Below, piece by piece: positions 44,202-52,965 of a stretch of DNA of 64,000 nt (the stretch's first letter is position 1; the number at the start of each line of letters is the position of its first letter). The stretch comes from Methylobacterium sp. BTF04 (GTDB lineage: Bacteria; Pseudomonadota; Alphaproteobacteria; Rhizobiales; Beijerinckiaceae). The DNA is taken from contig NZ_JAAHTB010000002.1 in NCBI RefSeq assembly GCF_010692745.1, positions 1 through 64,000 on the forward strand, given 5' to 3'. The notes beneath the pieces are model-generated. The model was not told the origin of the DNA and made no database searches. It saw only the letters and a list, made by a program, of their open reading frames with translations. Both the position numbers and the translations under genes were made by a program.

Positions 44202-44957
44202 TCAGGTTCCGTAACTCTGCACCAGCGAGCCGGCCACGAGCGTCCAACCGTCCACGAGGACGAAGAAGATCAGCTTGAACGGAAGCGCCACCGTGGCGGG
44301 CGGCACCATCATCATGCCCACCGCCATCAGGATCGAGGCGACGACCAGATCGATGATCAGGAACGGGATGAAAAGCAGGAATCCTATCTCGAAGGCGCGC
44401 CGGAGCTCCGAGATCATGAAGGCCGGCGTGACGATTTCGATGCCCACTGCCTCCGGACCCGACGGAGCCGGCACCTTGGCCATGTCGAGGAAGAGCTTCA
44501 GATCCTTTTCGCGGACGTTCTTCAGCATGAACGTCTTGAACGGCGCCGATGCGCGCTCGAACGCCACGCTCTGCGTGATTTGACCGGCGATCAGCGGCTC
44601 GATGCCGGTGCGGTAGGCTTCGCGTCCTACCGGTGCCATCACGAAGGCGGTGAGGAACAGCGCCAGGCTGGTGACGACGGCATTGGGTGGCGCGCTCTGG
44701 GTACCGAGAGCCGAGCGCAGGATCGACAGCACCACCACGATCCGGGTGAAGGATGTCGCCATCACCAGCACCGAGGGCGCCAGCGCCAGCACCGTGATGA
44801 GGGCGACGAGCTGGAGCGCGCGCTCCGTGACGCCCCCCGCCCCGAGATCGACCGACAGGCTCTGCGCTTGGGCGGCACCGGCGCCCGCCGCCAGAGCGAG
44901 CACGGCCAAGACCGGCACACCGATGGGGCGGAGAAGACGCGAGCAGGGTCGGATCAT
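44202..44957 (-). CDS. fliP: flagellar export protein FliP
   Basis: 251 residues with a signal peptide (VLAVLALAAGAGAAQAQ), as FliP often has. Core motifs are TSFTRIVVVLSILRSALG, the FLTAFVMAP stretch and the C-terminal FLLFIPFLIIDLVVASILMA. FliP forms the ring of the export gate of the flagellar type III system in the inner membrane, together with FliQ and FliR encoded at 50616-51679. It is 130 bp downstream of fliO on the same strand. Confidence 0.95.
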   Translation of the reverse strand: MIRPCSRLLRPIGVPVLAVLALAAGAGAAQAQSLSVDLGAGGVTERALQLVALITVLALAPSVLVMATSFTRIVVVLSILRSALGTQSAPPNAVVTSLALFLTAFVMAPVGREAYRTGIEPLIAGQITQSVAFERASAPFKTFMLKNVREKDLKLFLDMAKVPAPSGPEAVGIEIVTPAFMISELRRAFEIGFLLFIPFLIIDLVVASILMAVGMMMVPPATVALPFKLIFFVLVDGWTLVAGSLVQSYGT

Positions 44958-45087
44958 GCGGGTTCCGGAAGGCCATATCGCAAGCGAAGTGGGTCTTGGG
45001 AGCGCTTGCCGGCCCGGGTATGCACCGGGTCTCTCGATACCGAAAGAGTCGTGTGCCGCGCCGCGCGATGCGGCGGGCATCGCGCGG

Positions 45088-46449
45088 TCAGTTCTTGCGA
45101 TCGAGCGGACGGCCGAGCAGACGAGCGAACTCCGCTTCGATCTCTTCCACCGAGAAGGGGTTCGGCGTGGCGGAGGCGGGCTTCGGAGGCTGGGGGGCCT
45201 GCGGTTGCGGATCCGGTACAGTGGGAGAGATCGGGGCAGGGGGTTGCGGCGCGATCGGCTGCGGCTCGATTTCGAAGAAGACCGGCGGTGACGGCTCGTC
45301 CCGTATCGGTTGGGGTTCGGTATGAACGATCGATGCGGCTTCGGCGTCGTGGTCTTCGAACAGGTCGTCCGAACCGTGACCTTCCGGATTGCCGGTTGGG
45401 TTGCCCTGGGCGCTCGCCATGGCCGCCGCCATCGGATCGACCGAGGCGCTCTCGGCCGGTTCCTCCTCGTGATGCTGCGGAGCCGGAACGTTGACCGTTT
45501 CCGCTCTGTAGGCCGGCATGGCAGCCGCGGCGACGGGCTCCGGTCTCGACTCCTCGTGCGGCACATTCACGGACGCCGATGCAGTGTCGGACGCGATATT
45601 CTGCGGCTGTGCCGGCCTCACGGCTGCCGCTGGCCGGCGCAACGCCTCTTCGAGCTGCCGCGCCATGTCGGTGAGGATCGCTGCGTCGATGGCGCGCGAT
45701 GCCGTCGGCGCGACCATCGGCGGCGGCGGGGCAGGCACTGCATCAAGCACGGCCTCGACGACCGGCTCCTTCACCGGAACCGACACCTCGTCCGCCGGGC
45801 GGGCGCGCACCGGCCCGCCATCGGGCACGAGATTGACGAGGGAGGGCGGGTTGCGCCGAATGGCCCCGGCGAGACGCGCTGCGGCGGTGCGCGGCGGCGG
45901 AGCCTGGATCGGCTGAGGGTCCGGCTCGACGTCGAAGCGCCCCGTCACCAGGGCGTCATCGAGCGGGCGGCCGATGCTCGGCGTCGCGGACGCGGACCCG
46001 GGAGGGGGAGTCGGCACCACCACCGGCATCTCGAACGAAGGCTCGAGATACGGGGCAGCCTGGGGCGGACTAGGCTCATAGGCCACTGCGGGCCCGTTCT
46101 CCGGGGAGGATTCGTCGTCCGCAAGCTCCTCTGCGGGAAACCGTGCGCCGATGTTGCGGTTGATGTTGCGCTCGATCACCACGTCGTTGGGGCCGCCCAC
46201 CAGAAGCAGGTGCTCCACGTTGTCCCGGCGGAGCAGGATGAGCTGCCGCTGCCGATCGAGTTCGTAGACGTCGACGATGCCGAGGCGTGGCTGCCGGCCG
46301 CGCGAGCCGGACTTGGAGGCGAGCGCCGTGCCCTTCCCGGTCAGACGCCGGAAGGCGAACACCGTGGCGGCGAGAACCACGAAGATGACGACGAAGATGA
46401 TGGCGAACTGGAGGGAGAACGAGCCATCCGAGCTGAAGAACGATGACAA
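45088..46449 (-). CDS. fliO: FliO-family flagellar protein with very long Pro/Ala/Glu-rich tail
   Basis: 453 residues; FliO is usually 100-150. One membrane span (FAIIFVVIFVVLAATVFAF) is near the N-terminus, followed by the FliO core (PRLGIVDVYELDRQRQLILL, then VEHLLLVGGPNDVVIERNI) up to about residue 100. The remaining 350 residues are low-complexity and rich in Pro, Ala and Glu. FliO is an assembly factor for FliP, encoded immediately downstream. The start at 46449 is TTG and uncertain. A CtrA box lies 89 bp upstream. Confidence 0.85.
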   Translation of the reverse strand: MSSFFSSDGSFSLQFAIIFVVIFVVLAATVFAFRRLTGKGTALASKSGSRGRQPRLGIVDVYELDRQRQLILLRRDNVEHLLLVGGPNDVVIERNINRNIGARFPAEELADDESSPENGPAVAYEPSPPQAAPYLEPSFEMPVVVPTPPPGSASATPSIGRPLDDALVTGRFDVEPDPQPIQAPPPRTAAARLAGAIRRNPPSLVNLVPDGGPVRARPADEVSVPVKEPVVEAVLDAVPAPPPPMVAPTASRAIDAAILTDMARQLEEALRRPAAAVRPAQPQNIASDTASASVNVPHEESRPEPVAAAAMPAYRAETVNVPAPQHHEEEPAESASVDPMAAAMASAQGNPTGNPEGHGSDDLFEDHDAEAASIVHTEPQPIRDEPSPPVFFEIEPQPIAPQPPAPISPTVPDPQPQAPQPPKPASATPNPFSVEEIEAEFARLLGRPLDRKN

Positions 46450-46832
46450 GACCGGGGTCTCTCACTTTTTGAGGGCAACGGCCCAACGCAACATGTGAGC
46501 CCCAATATCACGGCCACGGTGGGCACGGGCAATAACGTTAAGACTTCGTTAACAGCTGGTTTGTGGGCCGATCCGAAAGCCCATCATGCCAACGGCTTAG
46601 CCTGGTGCTAAGATCACGCGAAGGTGAGCCGCTCCTGCATTGACGCAAGCCTGCAACATTTTCGGTGTTTGCGCTCATCAAAAGCGACTGCGCCGAGATG
46701 GCGAGGCGGTCGGCGTCAGCCACCGCGCATCCGCGAGACCCGATGTCAGGAGAGTCCACCCACCGTGATAACGCTTCGACCAATGCCGACCGCGATGGTC
46801 TTTGCGATACCACCGGGGCCGGCTCGCGGTGC
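46450..46832. promoter_or_regulatory. fliO promoter region
   Basis: This 383-bp gap without a gene lies between the fliO start and the chemoreceptor stop, both on the minus strand. It contains a full CtrA box (listed separately). I see no hairpin that clearly ends the chemoreceptor transcript and no small gene that I can defend. Confidence 0.5.
46538..46552. promoter_or_regulatory. CtrA box upstream of fliO
   Basis: TTAA-GACTTCG-TTAA: an exact TTAA-N7-TTAA site, the full CtrA consensus of alphaproteobacteria, followed by C. It is 89-103 bp upstream of the fliO start. CtrA is controlled by CckA, encoded at 52966. Confidence 0.75.
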
Positions 46833-48830
46833 TCAGGCGGCCCTGATGCCTGCGAGGAAATCGTCCACGTCTTTCTTGACCGCCAGGGATTGCGACGCGA
46901 GTTCCGCTGCCGCGCCGAGCACCTGCTGAGCGGCACTGCCGGTCTCGCTGGACGAGGTCAGGACGTAGGAGACGTTCATCGACACGTCCTGGGTGCCGCG
47001 GGCGGCTTCGGCCGCATTGCGCGAGATTTCGTTCGTGGCCGCCGTCTGCTCCACTACGGTGGCCGCGATGGTGCTGGTGATCTCGTTCACCGAGACGATG
47101 GTGCGTCCGATCTGCTGGATCGCGACGAGGGCCTGCGACGAGGCGTTCTGGATCGCCGCGATCTGCCCCGAAATCTCCTGGGTCGCCTTCGCTGTCTGTC
47201 CGGCGAGTTCCTTGACCTCCGAGGCGACGACCGCGAACCCCCGGCCCGATTCGCCGGCCCGTGCCGCCTCGATGGTGGCATTGAGGGCGAGGAGGTTGGT
47301 CTGCCCGGCGATGCTCGAGATCATCGTCACGGCCTCGCCGATTCGCTCGGCGGCCTCGGCGAGGTGACTCATCGACAGGGTCGTGGCGTCGGCTTCCCGC
47401 GCTGCGGTGCCGGCGATCTCGTTGGAGCGATGCACCTGGCGCTCGATCTCCTGCAGGGACGCCACCATTTCCTCGGCCGCGGCCGCCACCGTCTGGACGT
47501 TGGCGGAGGTCTCCTCGGCCGCTGCGCTGGAGGCCATGGCCTGTTGACTGGTGCTGTCGGCGACGCCGGTCATGGAGCGGGCGGTGGCGTCGAGTTCCGT
47601 CGCCGCCGAGGTCACGATGGAGAGTGAGCCTTCGATCCGGGTCTCGAAGCTGCGGACCAGGAGGTCGACCCGGTCGGCCCGGCGTTGCCGCGCGGACTGA
47701 TCCGCGACCTGGGCTTCCTCCAGGGCGATGCGCGCGATGGCGTTCTGCCGGAAGACATCGACGGCCTTCGCCATCGCGCCCATTTCGTCCACAGCATCCT
47801 GCGAGGGGACGGTCAGGGATGTCTCACCGGCCGCCAGGCGCGCCATGGCCCGCGTCATGCCGGAGACCGGCTGGATGATGCTGCGGGCGATCCAGAAGGC
47901 CAGGGCCGCGCCGATCAGCAAGATGAGGCCGATGAGGCCGATCTGGATGGTTTTGGCTTGACCCATCGTGGCTTCGCTCGTCGCGACGAGATCGCGAAGC
48001 GTTGCCTCGAGTTTGCCGCGAACCGCGCGGCCCGTCGTATCGATGGTGTCCACGCGTGGCTTGAGCGTCTTGGCGTAGAATTCGTCGGTGGTGACGATGG
48101 CCGTCGCCGTCGCGCCGAAGATCGTGCCGTATCCGTCGATCGCCTCCTCGATCGCCTTGATCGCCTTCACCTGAACCGCCGTCACATCGAGGGCGCGCAG
48201 CTTCAGGATCGCGGCCCTGGTCTTCTCGACGTTGGCGGTGAAGGTGGCGGGTCCCTTGGGATCGTTGGTGGCCAGAAAGCGCCAGGCGGAGACCCGTACG
48301 AGAAGGACAGCGCTCTCAACCGCGGCCGCGGTCGCCGTAACATCGGAGTCGCCCCCGGCGCGGATTTCGGCGACGAGGGCATTGGTGGTCTTGGTCAGGT
48401 GGTCGCCGGCGGCAAACAGCTTGACCTTGTTCTCGCGAATGATGGTTCCGAGGTCGGCGAGCTTGGGGAGTTCGGCTGCGAGCGCTCGGGTCTCGGCATG
48501 GACACCCGCATAGGAAGCGCGCCTGTCCGCGTTGATGGCCCGCTCGACGAGGCCGGACGCGAGGGTGTCGATCGCGGTCAGGCTGGCGCGCATGCCGTCG
48601 ACCTGATCCTGGGTCGGCGTCGCCCGAAACTGCGCGCTCTGGCCCTGGAAGCGGTCTACCAGACCGTTGACGGTATAGAGTTCACGCGCCGCCCGCTCGA
48701 TCCGACCACGTGTCTGAAACGATTCGTCGAGGCTGCCGAGCTGCTGATAGGCGAAGGCGCCCATGCCGCCAGCGAGCACGACGAGACTTGCGAAACCAGC
48801 ATAGAGACGTGAACGAATACCCAGCTTCAT
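46833..48830 (-). CDS. methyl-accepting chemotaxis protein
   Basis: 665 residues. A membrane span lies at about 9-30, then a long helical periplasmic sensor domain (about 32-285), a second span ([20 protein letters not shown]), a HAMP region and the cytoplasmic signalling domain. The hairpin tip [17 protein letters not shown] is intact, as is [12 protein letters not shown], so it should control CheA. The ligand is unknown; the sensor looks like a helical bimodular type. It is encoded between fliO and the flgB operon. Confidence 0.95.
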   Translation of the reverse strand: MKLGIRSRLYAGFASLVVLAGGMGAFAYQQLGSLDESFQTRGRIERAARELYTVNGLVDRFQGQSAQFRATPTQDQVDGMRASLTAIDTLASGLVERAINADRRASYAGVHAETRALAAELPKLADLGTIIRENKVKLFAAGDHLTKTTNALVAEIRAGGDSDVTATAAAVESAVLLVRVSAWRFLATNDPKGPATFTANVEKTRAAILKLRALDVTAVQVKAIKAIEEAIDGYGTIFGATATAIVTTDEFYAKTLKPRVDTIDTTGRAVRGKLEATLRDLVATSEATMGQAKTIQIGLIGLILLIGAALAFWIARSIIQPVSGMTRAMARLAAGETSLTVPSQDAVDEMGAMAKAVDVFRQNAIARIALEEAQVADQSARQRRADRVDLLVRSFETRIEGSLSIVTSAATELDATARSMTGVADSTSQQAMASSAAAEETSANVQTVAAAAEEMVASLQEIERQVHRSNEIAGTAAREADATTLSMSHLAEAAERIGEAVTMISSIAGQTNLLALNATIEAARAGESGRGFAVVASEVKELAGQTAKATQEISGQIAAIQNASSQALVAIQQIGRTIVSVNEITSTIAATVVEQTAATNEISRNAAEAARGTQDVSMNVSYVLTSSSETGSAAQQVLGAAAELASQSLAVKKDVDDFLAGIRAA

Positions 48831-49326
48831 TGCATTGATTCCCGGACAGCATACAACCGCTCAAACCTCACGATGCAACCAAGGTATGCATCGTCGGCGC
48901 CATCGATGCTATTTCTCATCTAGACTGGTTAATGATCGGCTTTCATTTCAGGCTGATGCCATAAAAATGGTGGAGCCGTGCATAGCGCCCAATAGGTGAA
49001 GACGACGCCGTTCTATCGATGAGGGCCAGTCTATCGCGCCGATTGACCGATCGGGAGTGGCTTTCCACCGTGCTGGCGCATCGGCCTGCTCGCCGCGGCC
49101 GATCCGATCGGCAAAGTTGCTCGCCGAGAACCGCCACACGTTGCCCCGATCAAACAAGCCGATCGCGGCGAGACGTGATCGGACGCCTGCGCTCGCCCGT
49201 CGCCAGGTCCCGAGACCGATCGCACGATTGATCAAGGGCTTGCGATTAACCCGGTGTTAACCATCCAGGCGGCAGATTTTGCCCATCGCCCGGCACATTC
49301 GACCGGGTGAGGGGGCTTCGAGCGCC
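48831..49326. promoter_or_regulatory. divergent region, chemoreceptor versus flgB operon
   Basis: This 496-bp gap lies between the divergent chemoreceptor and flgB genes. The end near flgB carries a full CtrA box (listed separately) and the ribosome binding site GAGGGGG ahead of GTG 49327. The rest shows no gene that I can defend; the short open frames lack codon bias and ribosome binding sites. Confidence 0.5.
49246..49260. promoter_or_regulatory. CtrA box upstream of flgB
   Basis: TTAA-CCCGGTG-TTAA followed by CC: an exact TTAA-N7-TTAA site 67 bp upstream of the flgB start. The place is right for CtrA activation of the flgB-flgC-fliE-fliQ-fliR-flhB operon. Confidence 0.8.
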
Positions 49327-49749
49327 GTGTCCGTCACCGACCTGCCCATCCTCGGCATGCTGCGCACCCGGATGCAATGGCATCAGACGCGTCAGAAGCT
49401 GCTCGCGGAGAACGTGGCCAACGCCGATCTGCCCGGTTTCAAGCCGCGCGACCTCGCAAGCCCCGACTTGCGCGGCGGCGACAGTGGCCTGACCCAGCCC
49501 TTCGGGGCGACCGGCGGCGGCGGCCTCGCGGTGACCAGCCCCGCTCACATCAGCACCTCCAGTGCCGGTGACGGCCCCGGCGCCGATCCGCGACGGGTCA
49601 AGGGGTTCGAGATTCGCCCGAGCGGCAACGGCGTGAATCTCGAGGACGAGATGATGAAGGCCGGTGACAACCAGGCCGATTACCAGCTTGCCGCCTCGCT
49701 CTACCAGAAGAGCCTCGAGACCCTGAAGATCGCCATCGGCAAGCGCTGA
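49327..49749 (+). CDS. flgB: flagellar basal-body rod protein FlgB
   Basis: 140 residues from GTG 49327, chosen for the GAGGGGG ribosome binding site and family length; TTG 49279 is a longer reading. The N-terminal rod motif LLAENVANADLPGFKPRDL is typical. The C-terminus (NQADYQLAASLYQKSLETLK) forms the other half of the coiled rod subunit. It builds the proximal rod in the periplasm. First gene of a six-gene operon. Confidence 0.95.
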   Translation: MSVTDLPILGMLRTRMQWHQTRQKLLAENVANADLPGFKPRDLASPDLRGGDSGLTQPFGATGGGGLAVTSPAHISTSSAGDGPGADPRRVKGFEIRPSGNGVNLEDEMMKAGDNQADYQLAASLYQKSLETLKIAIGKR

Positions 49750-49785
49750 TCGCCCGAATCCCCCTGATCGTCCGGAGTGCGCGCC

Positions 49786-50196
49786 GTGGACTTCCTCAAA
49801 TCCCTCACCACCGCCGCTTCGGGCCTCAAGGCCCAGTCGAGCCGCATGCGGATCATCGCCGAGAACATCGCCAACGCCGACTCGGCACCCACGAGCCCCG
49901 GCGGCGAGCCCTACCGCCGCAAGATCCCGACCTTCAGCCAGCAGGTCGACCGCGACACCGGGGCGGCCCTCATCGAGACCGGCCGCGTCCGCCGCGACAC
50001 CACACCGTTTCGCACCAAGTACGAACCGGGCAATCCGGCCGCCGATTCCAAGGGCGAGGTGCGGATGCCCAACGTCAACGGCCTGATCGAGAACATGGAC
50101 ATGCGCGAGGCCCAGCGCTCCTACGAAGCCAACCTTAACATGGTCACCGCCACCCGCCGGATGGTCGCCAAGACCCTCGAAATCCTCAAGGCCTGA
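49786..50196 (+). CDS. flgC: flagellar basal-body rod protein FlgC
   Basis: 136 residues from GTG 49786 (MDFLKSLTTAASGLKAQSSR); GTG 49777 adds three residues and is less typical. The motif MRIIAENIANADSAPT is the rod/hook-family N-terminus, and the C-terminal EAQRSYEANLNMVTATRRM helix completes the fold. It is a proximal rod protein that assembles on FlgB. It lies 36 bp after flgB. Confidence 0.95.
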   Translation: MDFLKSLTTAASGLKAQSSRMRIIAENIANADSAPTSPGGEPYRRKIPTFSQQVDRDTGAALIETGRVRRDTTPFRTKYEPGNPAADSKGEVRMPNVNGLIENMDMREAQRSYEANLNMVTATRRMVAKTLEILKA

Positions 50197-50225
50197 GCCG
50201 TCCCTCCGCCGGAAAGTTCCCTCCC

Positions 50226-50543
50226 ATGGCCACCAACGCCTTCGCTGCCGGCGCCTATGCCGCGATCCAGAACATCGGCGCCAAGGGAGCGGCGAGCAAG
50301 CTCACGCCCGCCACCGGGGCCACCGGAACGAACTTCTCCTCGCTCCTGTCCTCCACCCTCGACACCGTCGGCGAAGCCGGCCGCAAGGCCGATGCCCAGG
50401 CGATGGCGGTGGCGGGCGGCAAGGCCAACGTCGTCGATGTCGTCACCGCGGTGGCGGAGAGCGAGACCGCCCTGCAGACCCTGGTGGCGGTGCGCGACCG
50501 CGTGATCTCGGCCTACGAGGAAATCATGCGGATGCAGATCTAG
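50226..50543 (+). CDS. fliE: flagellar hook-basal body protein FliE
   Basis: 105 residues. The C-terminal stretch VAESETALQTLVAVRDRVIS followed by AYEEIMRMQI is typical of FliE. FliE links the MS ring and export gate to the rod. It lies 29 bp after flgC and 72 bp before fliQ. Confidence 0.94.
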   Translation: MATNAFAAGAYAAIQNIGAKGAASKLTPATGATGTNFSSLLSSTLDTVGEAGRKADAQAMAVAGGKANVVDVVTAVAESETALQTLVAVRDRVISAYEEIMRMQI

Positions 50544-50615
50544 GCCGGACCAGCTACCACTCGAACGCTTTCCGCCGCACCGCCGATCCGCGCACCTCCA
50601 ACCCGATTGCCCCCC

Positions 50616-50882
50616 ATGACCGGTCTCGCCATCCTCGACGTCGCCCGCGACGGGATCTTCGTCTTCCTCAAGGTCGCCGGGCCGATCATGATCGTGGCGC
50701 TGGTGGTCGGTCTCGTCGTCTCGCTGTTCCAGGCACTGACGCAGATCCAGGAGCAGACGCTGATCTACGTTCCCAAGATCGTCGCGGTCTTCGCCACCCT
50801 GCTGCTGATGCTGCCGTTCATGGCCGACGCGCTCGGCGGCTACATGGCCCGCATCGCCGCTCATATCGTGGCCGGCGGCTGA
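50616..50882 (+). CDS. fliQ: flagellar export protein FliQ
   Basis: 88 residues from ATG 50616; TTG 50607 is an upstream alternative. Two spans with the conserved GLVVSLFQALTQIQEQTL loop between them. FliQ is part of the FliPQR export gate. Confidence 0.95.
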   Translation: MTGLAILDVARDGIFVFLKVAGPIMIVALVVGLVVSLFQALTQIQEQTLIYVPKIVAVFATLLLMLPFMADALGGYMARIAAHIVAGG

Positions 50883-50914
50883 AGCGCGCCGGGTAAAGCC
50901 TGCTATGACGGCGC

Positions 50915-51679
50915 ATGAACCTGCTGCTGCCCGGGATCGCCGCGGCCTTCCTTCTCACCTTCGCGCGAGTGGGCACGCTCGTCATGCTGATGCCGGGCGT
51001 GGGCGAACAGCTCGTCTCGCCGCGACTGCGCCTCGCCTTCGCGCTCCTCGTCTCGCTCCTGCTGTTTCCCACCGTGCGCCCGCTGCTGCCGACCGAGGGC
51101 GGCGCCATCGCGGGACCGGGGCTGATCGCCCTGCTGATCGGCGAAGTGCTGGTCGGGCTGGTGCTCGGGCTCACCGTCCGCATGGTGCTGGCGGCCCTGC
51201 AGACCGCCGGCATGATCATCTCGCAGCAGCTCGGCCTGTCCTACGCCATGACGGTGGACCCGATGCAGGGCGGCCAGCAGGCGGCGATCGGCAACTTTCT
51301 GGCGCTGCTCGGCGTCACCCTGATCATGGCCACCGACTTGCATCACATCGCGCTGGAGGCGATCGGGCGCAGCTATGTCCTCCTGCCGCCGGACGGGGTG
51401 CCGGGCATGGGCGAGGCCGCGGCGCTGGCGCTGAAGGCGATCGCCCGCGGGTTCGCCCTCGGGGTGCAGATCTCGGCGCCGTTCATCGCCTTCGGCATCC
51501 TGTTCAACGTCGGACTCGGCGTGCTGGCGCGGCTGATGCCGCAGATGCAGGTGTTCTTCGTCGCAGTCCCCGCCTCGGTGCTGATCGGCATGCTGGTGCT
51601 GTTCGGCAGCCTCGGGGTAATGATGGGCGTCTTCCTCGACGATATCGGCCACTATCTGGCGCAATTCACCGGGCGCTGA
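50915..51679 (+). CDS. fliR: flagellar export protein FliR
   Basis: 254 residues with about six spans. LTFARVGTLVMLMPGVGE near the start and the GLSYAMTVDPMQGGQQAAIG stretch are FliR features. FliR joins FliP and FliQ in the export gate and contacts FlhB, encoded 24 bp downstream. Confidence 0.95.
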   Translation: MNLLLPGIAAAFLLTFARVGTLVMLMPGVGEQLVSPRLRLAFALLVSLLLFPTVRPLLPTEGGAIAGPGLIALLIGEVLVGLVLGLTVRMVLAALQTAGMIISQQLGLSYAMTVDPMQGGQQAAIGNFLALLGVTLIMATDLHHIALEAIGRSYVLLPPDGVPGMGEAAALALKAIARGFALGVQISAPFIAFGILFNVGLGVLARLMPQMQVFFVAVPASVLIGMLVLFGSLGVMMGVFLDDIGHYLAQFTGR

Positions 51680-51703
51680 ACGCGGGCGGGAAGGCTTAGG
51701 GCC

Positions 51704-52771
51704 ATGGCCGACGATTCGGACCAGGAAGACAAGACCGAAGACCCGAGTCCGCGGCGCATCGAGAAGGCGATCGAATCCGGCAACGTCCCCAACAGCAACG
51801 AGATCAACACCCTCTTCATCCTCGCCGCCTTCACCATGGCGCTGCTGCTGGCCTCGGGCGGCATCGCCCGCGATCTCGTGGCCGGGATGCGCGGCTTCCT
51901 GATGAATGCCCACGCCGTGCCCTCCGACCCGCACGCCTATGTCGCCATGGGCACCCGCAGCCTGTGGATCTGGGCGCAGGCGGTGATGATCCCCGTCGCC
52001 CTCGTGGTGGTGGCCGGGATCGGCGCCGGCCTCGCCCAGCATCCCCTCGTCTTCACCACCGAGACGATCGGGCCGAAATGGGAGCGGGTCTCGCCGATGG
52101 CCGGCGCCAAGCGCATCTTCGGGATGGAGGCGCTGTTCCAGTTCATCAAGGGACTGTCGAAGCTCGCGATGGTGGGCATCGTCGGCGGCACCATCCTGTG
52201 GGGCGAACGCGATCGACTCGAAGTCTTCGCCCGCCTCGACCCGGCCGCGTGCCTCCCCGCCATCCTGGCGATCGCGCTGAAATTGATGGCGGGCATGCTC
52301 GCGGTCTTCGTCGCCATCGCCATGGGCGACGCTCTCTACCAACGCTACCGCTGGCGCCAACGTCTGCGCATGACCAAGGAAGAGCTGAAGCAGGAGCACA
52401 AGGAGAGCGAGGGCAGCCCCGAGGTGAAGGGCCGCATGAAGCAATTGCGCGCCCAGCGGGTGAAGAAGCGCATGATGGCCGCCGTCCCCACCGCCACCGT
52501 CATCGTGACCAACCCGACGCACTATGCGGTGGCCCTGCGCTACGAGGCCGGCATGGCCGCACCGATCTGTGTCGCCAAGGGCGTCGACTCCCTGGCCCTG
52601 CGCATCCGCGCCATGGCCAAGGACCATGACGTTCCGATCCTGGAAAATCCGCCCCTCGCCCGCGCCCTGCACGCCACCGTGGAGATCGACGCCGAAATCC
52701 CGGCCGAGCATTACCGCGCCGTGGCCGAAGTCATCGGCTACGTGATGCGCCTGCGCCGCAGGGCGGCCTGA
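51704..52771 (+). CDS. flhB: flagellar export switch protein FlhB
   Basis: 355 residues. The N-terminal DKTEDPSPRRIEKAIESGNV is the FlhB/YscU signature. Four spans follow, then a cytoplasmic domain with the self-cleavage motif NPTH at 270-273 (cut between Asn and Pro). Cleavage switches export from rod/hook to filament proteins. Last gene of the flagellar operon; cckA follows after 194 bp. Confidence 0.96.
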   Translation: MADDSDQEDKTEDPSPRRIEKAIESGNVPNSNEINTLFILAAFTMALLLASGGIARDLVAGMRGFLMNAHAVPSDPHAYVAMGTRSLWIWAQAVMIPVALVVVAGIGAGLAQHPLVFTTETIGPKWERVSPMAGAKRIFGMEALFQFIKGLSKLAMVGIVGGTILWGERDRLEVFARLDPAACLPAILAIALKLMAGMLAVFVAIAMGDALYQRYRWRQRLRMTKEELKQEHKESEGSPEVKGRMKQLRAQRVKKRMMAAVPTATVIVTNPTHYAVALRYEAGMAAPICVAKGVDSLALRIRAMAKDHDVPILENPPLARALHATVEIDAEIPAEHYRAVAEVIGYVMRLRRRAA

Positions 52772-52965
52772 TCGGCGAAGCCCGGGTGACGCCGGGCGGC
52801 CGATGGTCCATGGCTCTCGGTGCAGAACCGGCATGCTTGAGAAGATGCCACGGTTTATGCACCTTTTTTCGTGAAATGTGTCTGCAACGTTCGGCCGGGT
52901 CCCCCTTGCCGCCCCCAGGGCGGCGGCGCTAACCGGTTTCGCTACACAAGGTGGATCGACGCCGG

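Noticed and set aside
52780-52797. GCCCGG/CCGGGC hairpin after flhB as a terminator
   Set aside because: A short 6-bp stem with no T-run; such stems are common by chance in DNA of this GC content.
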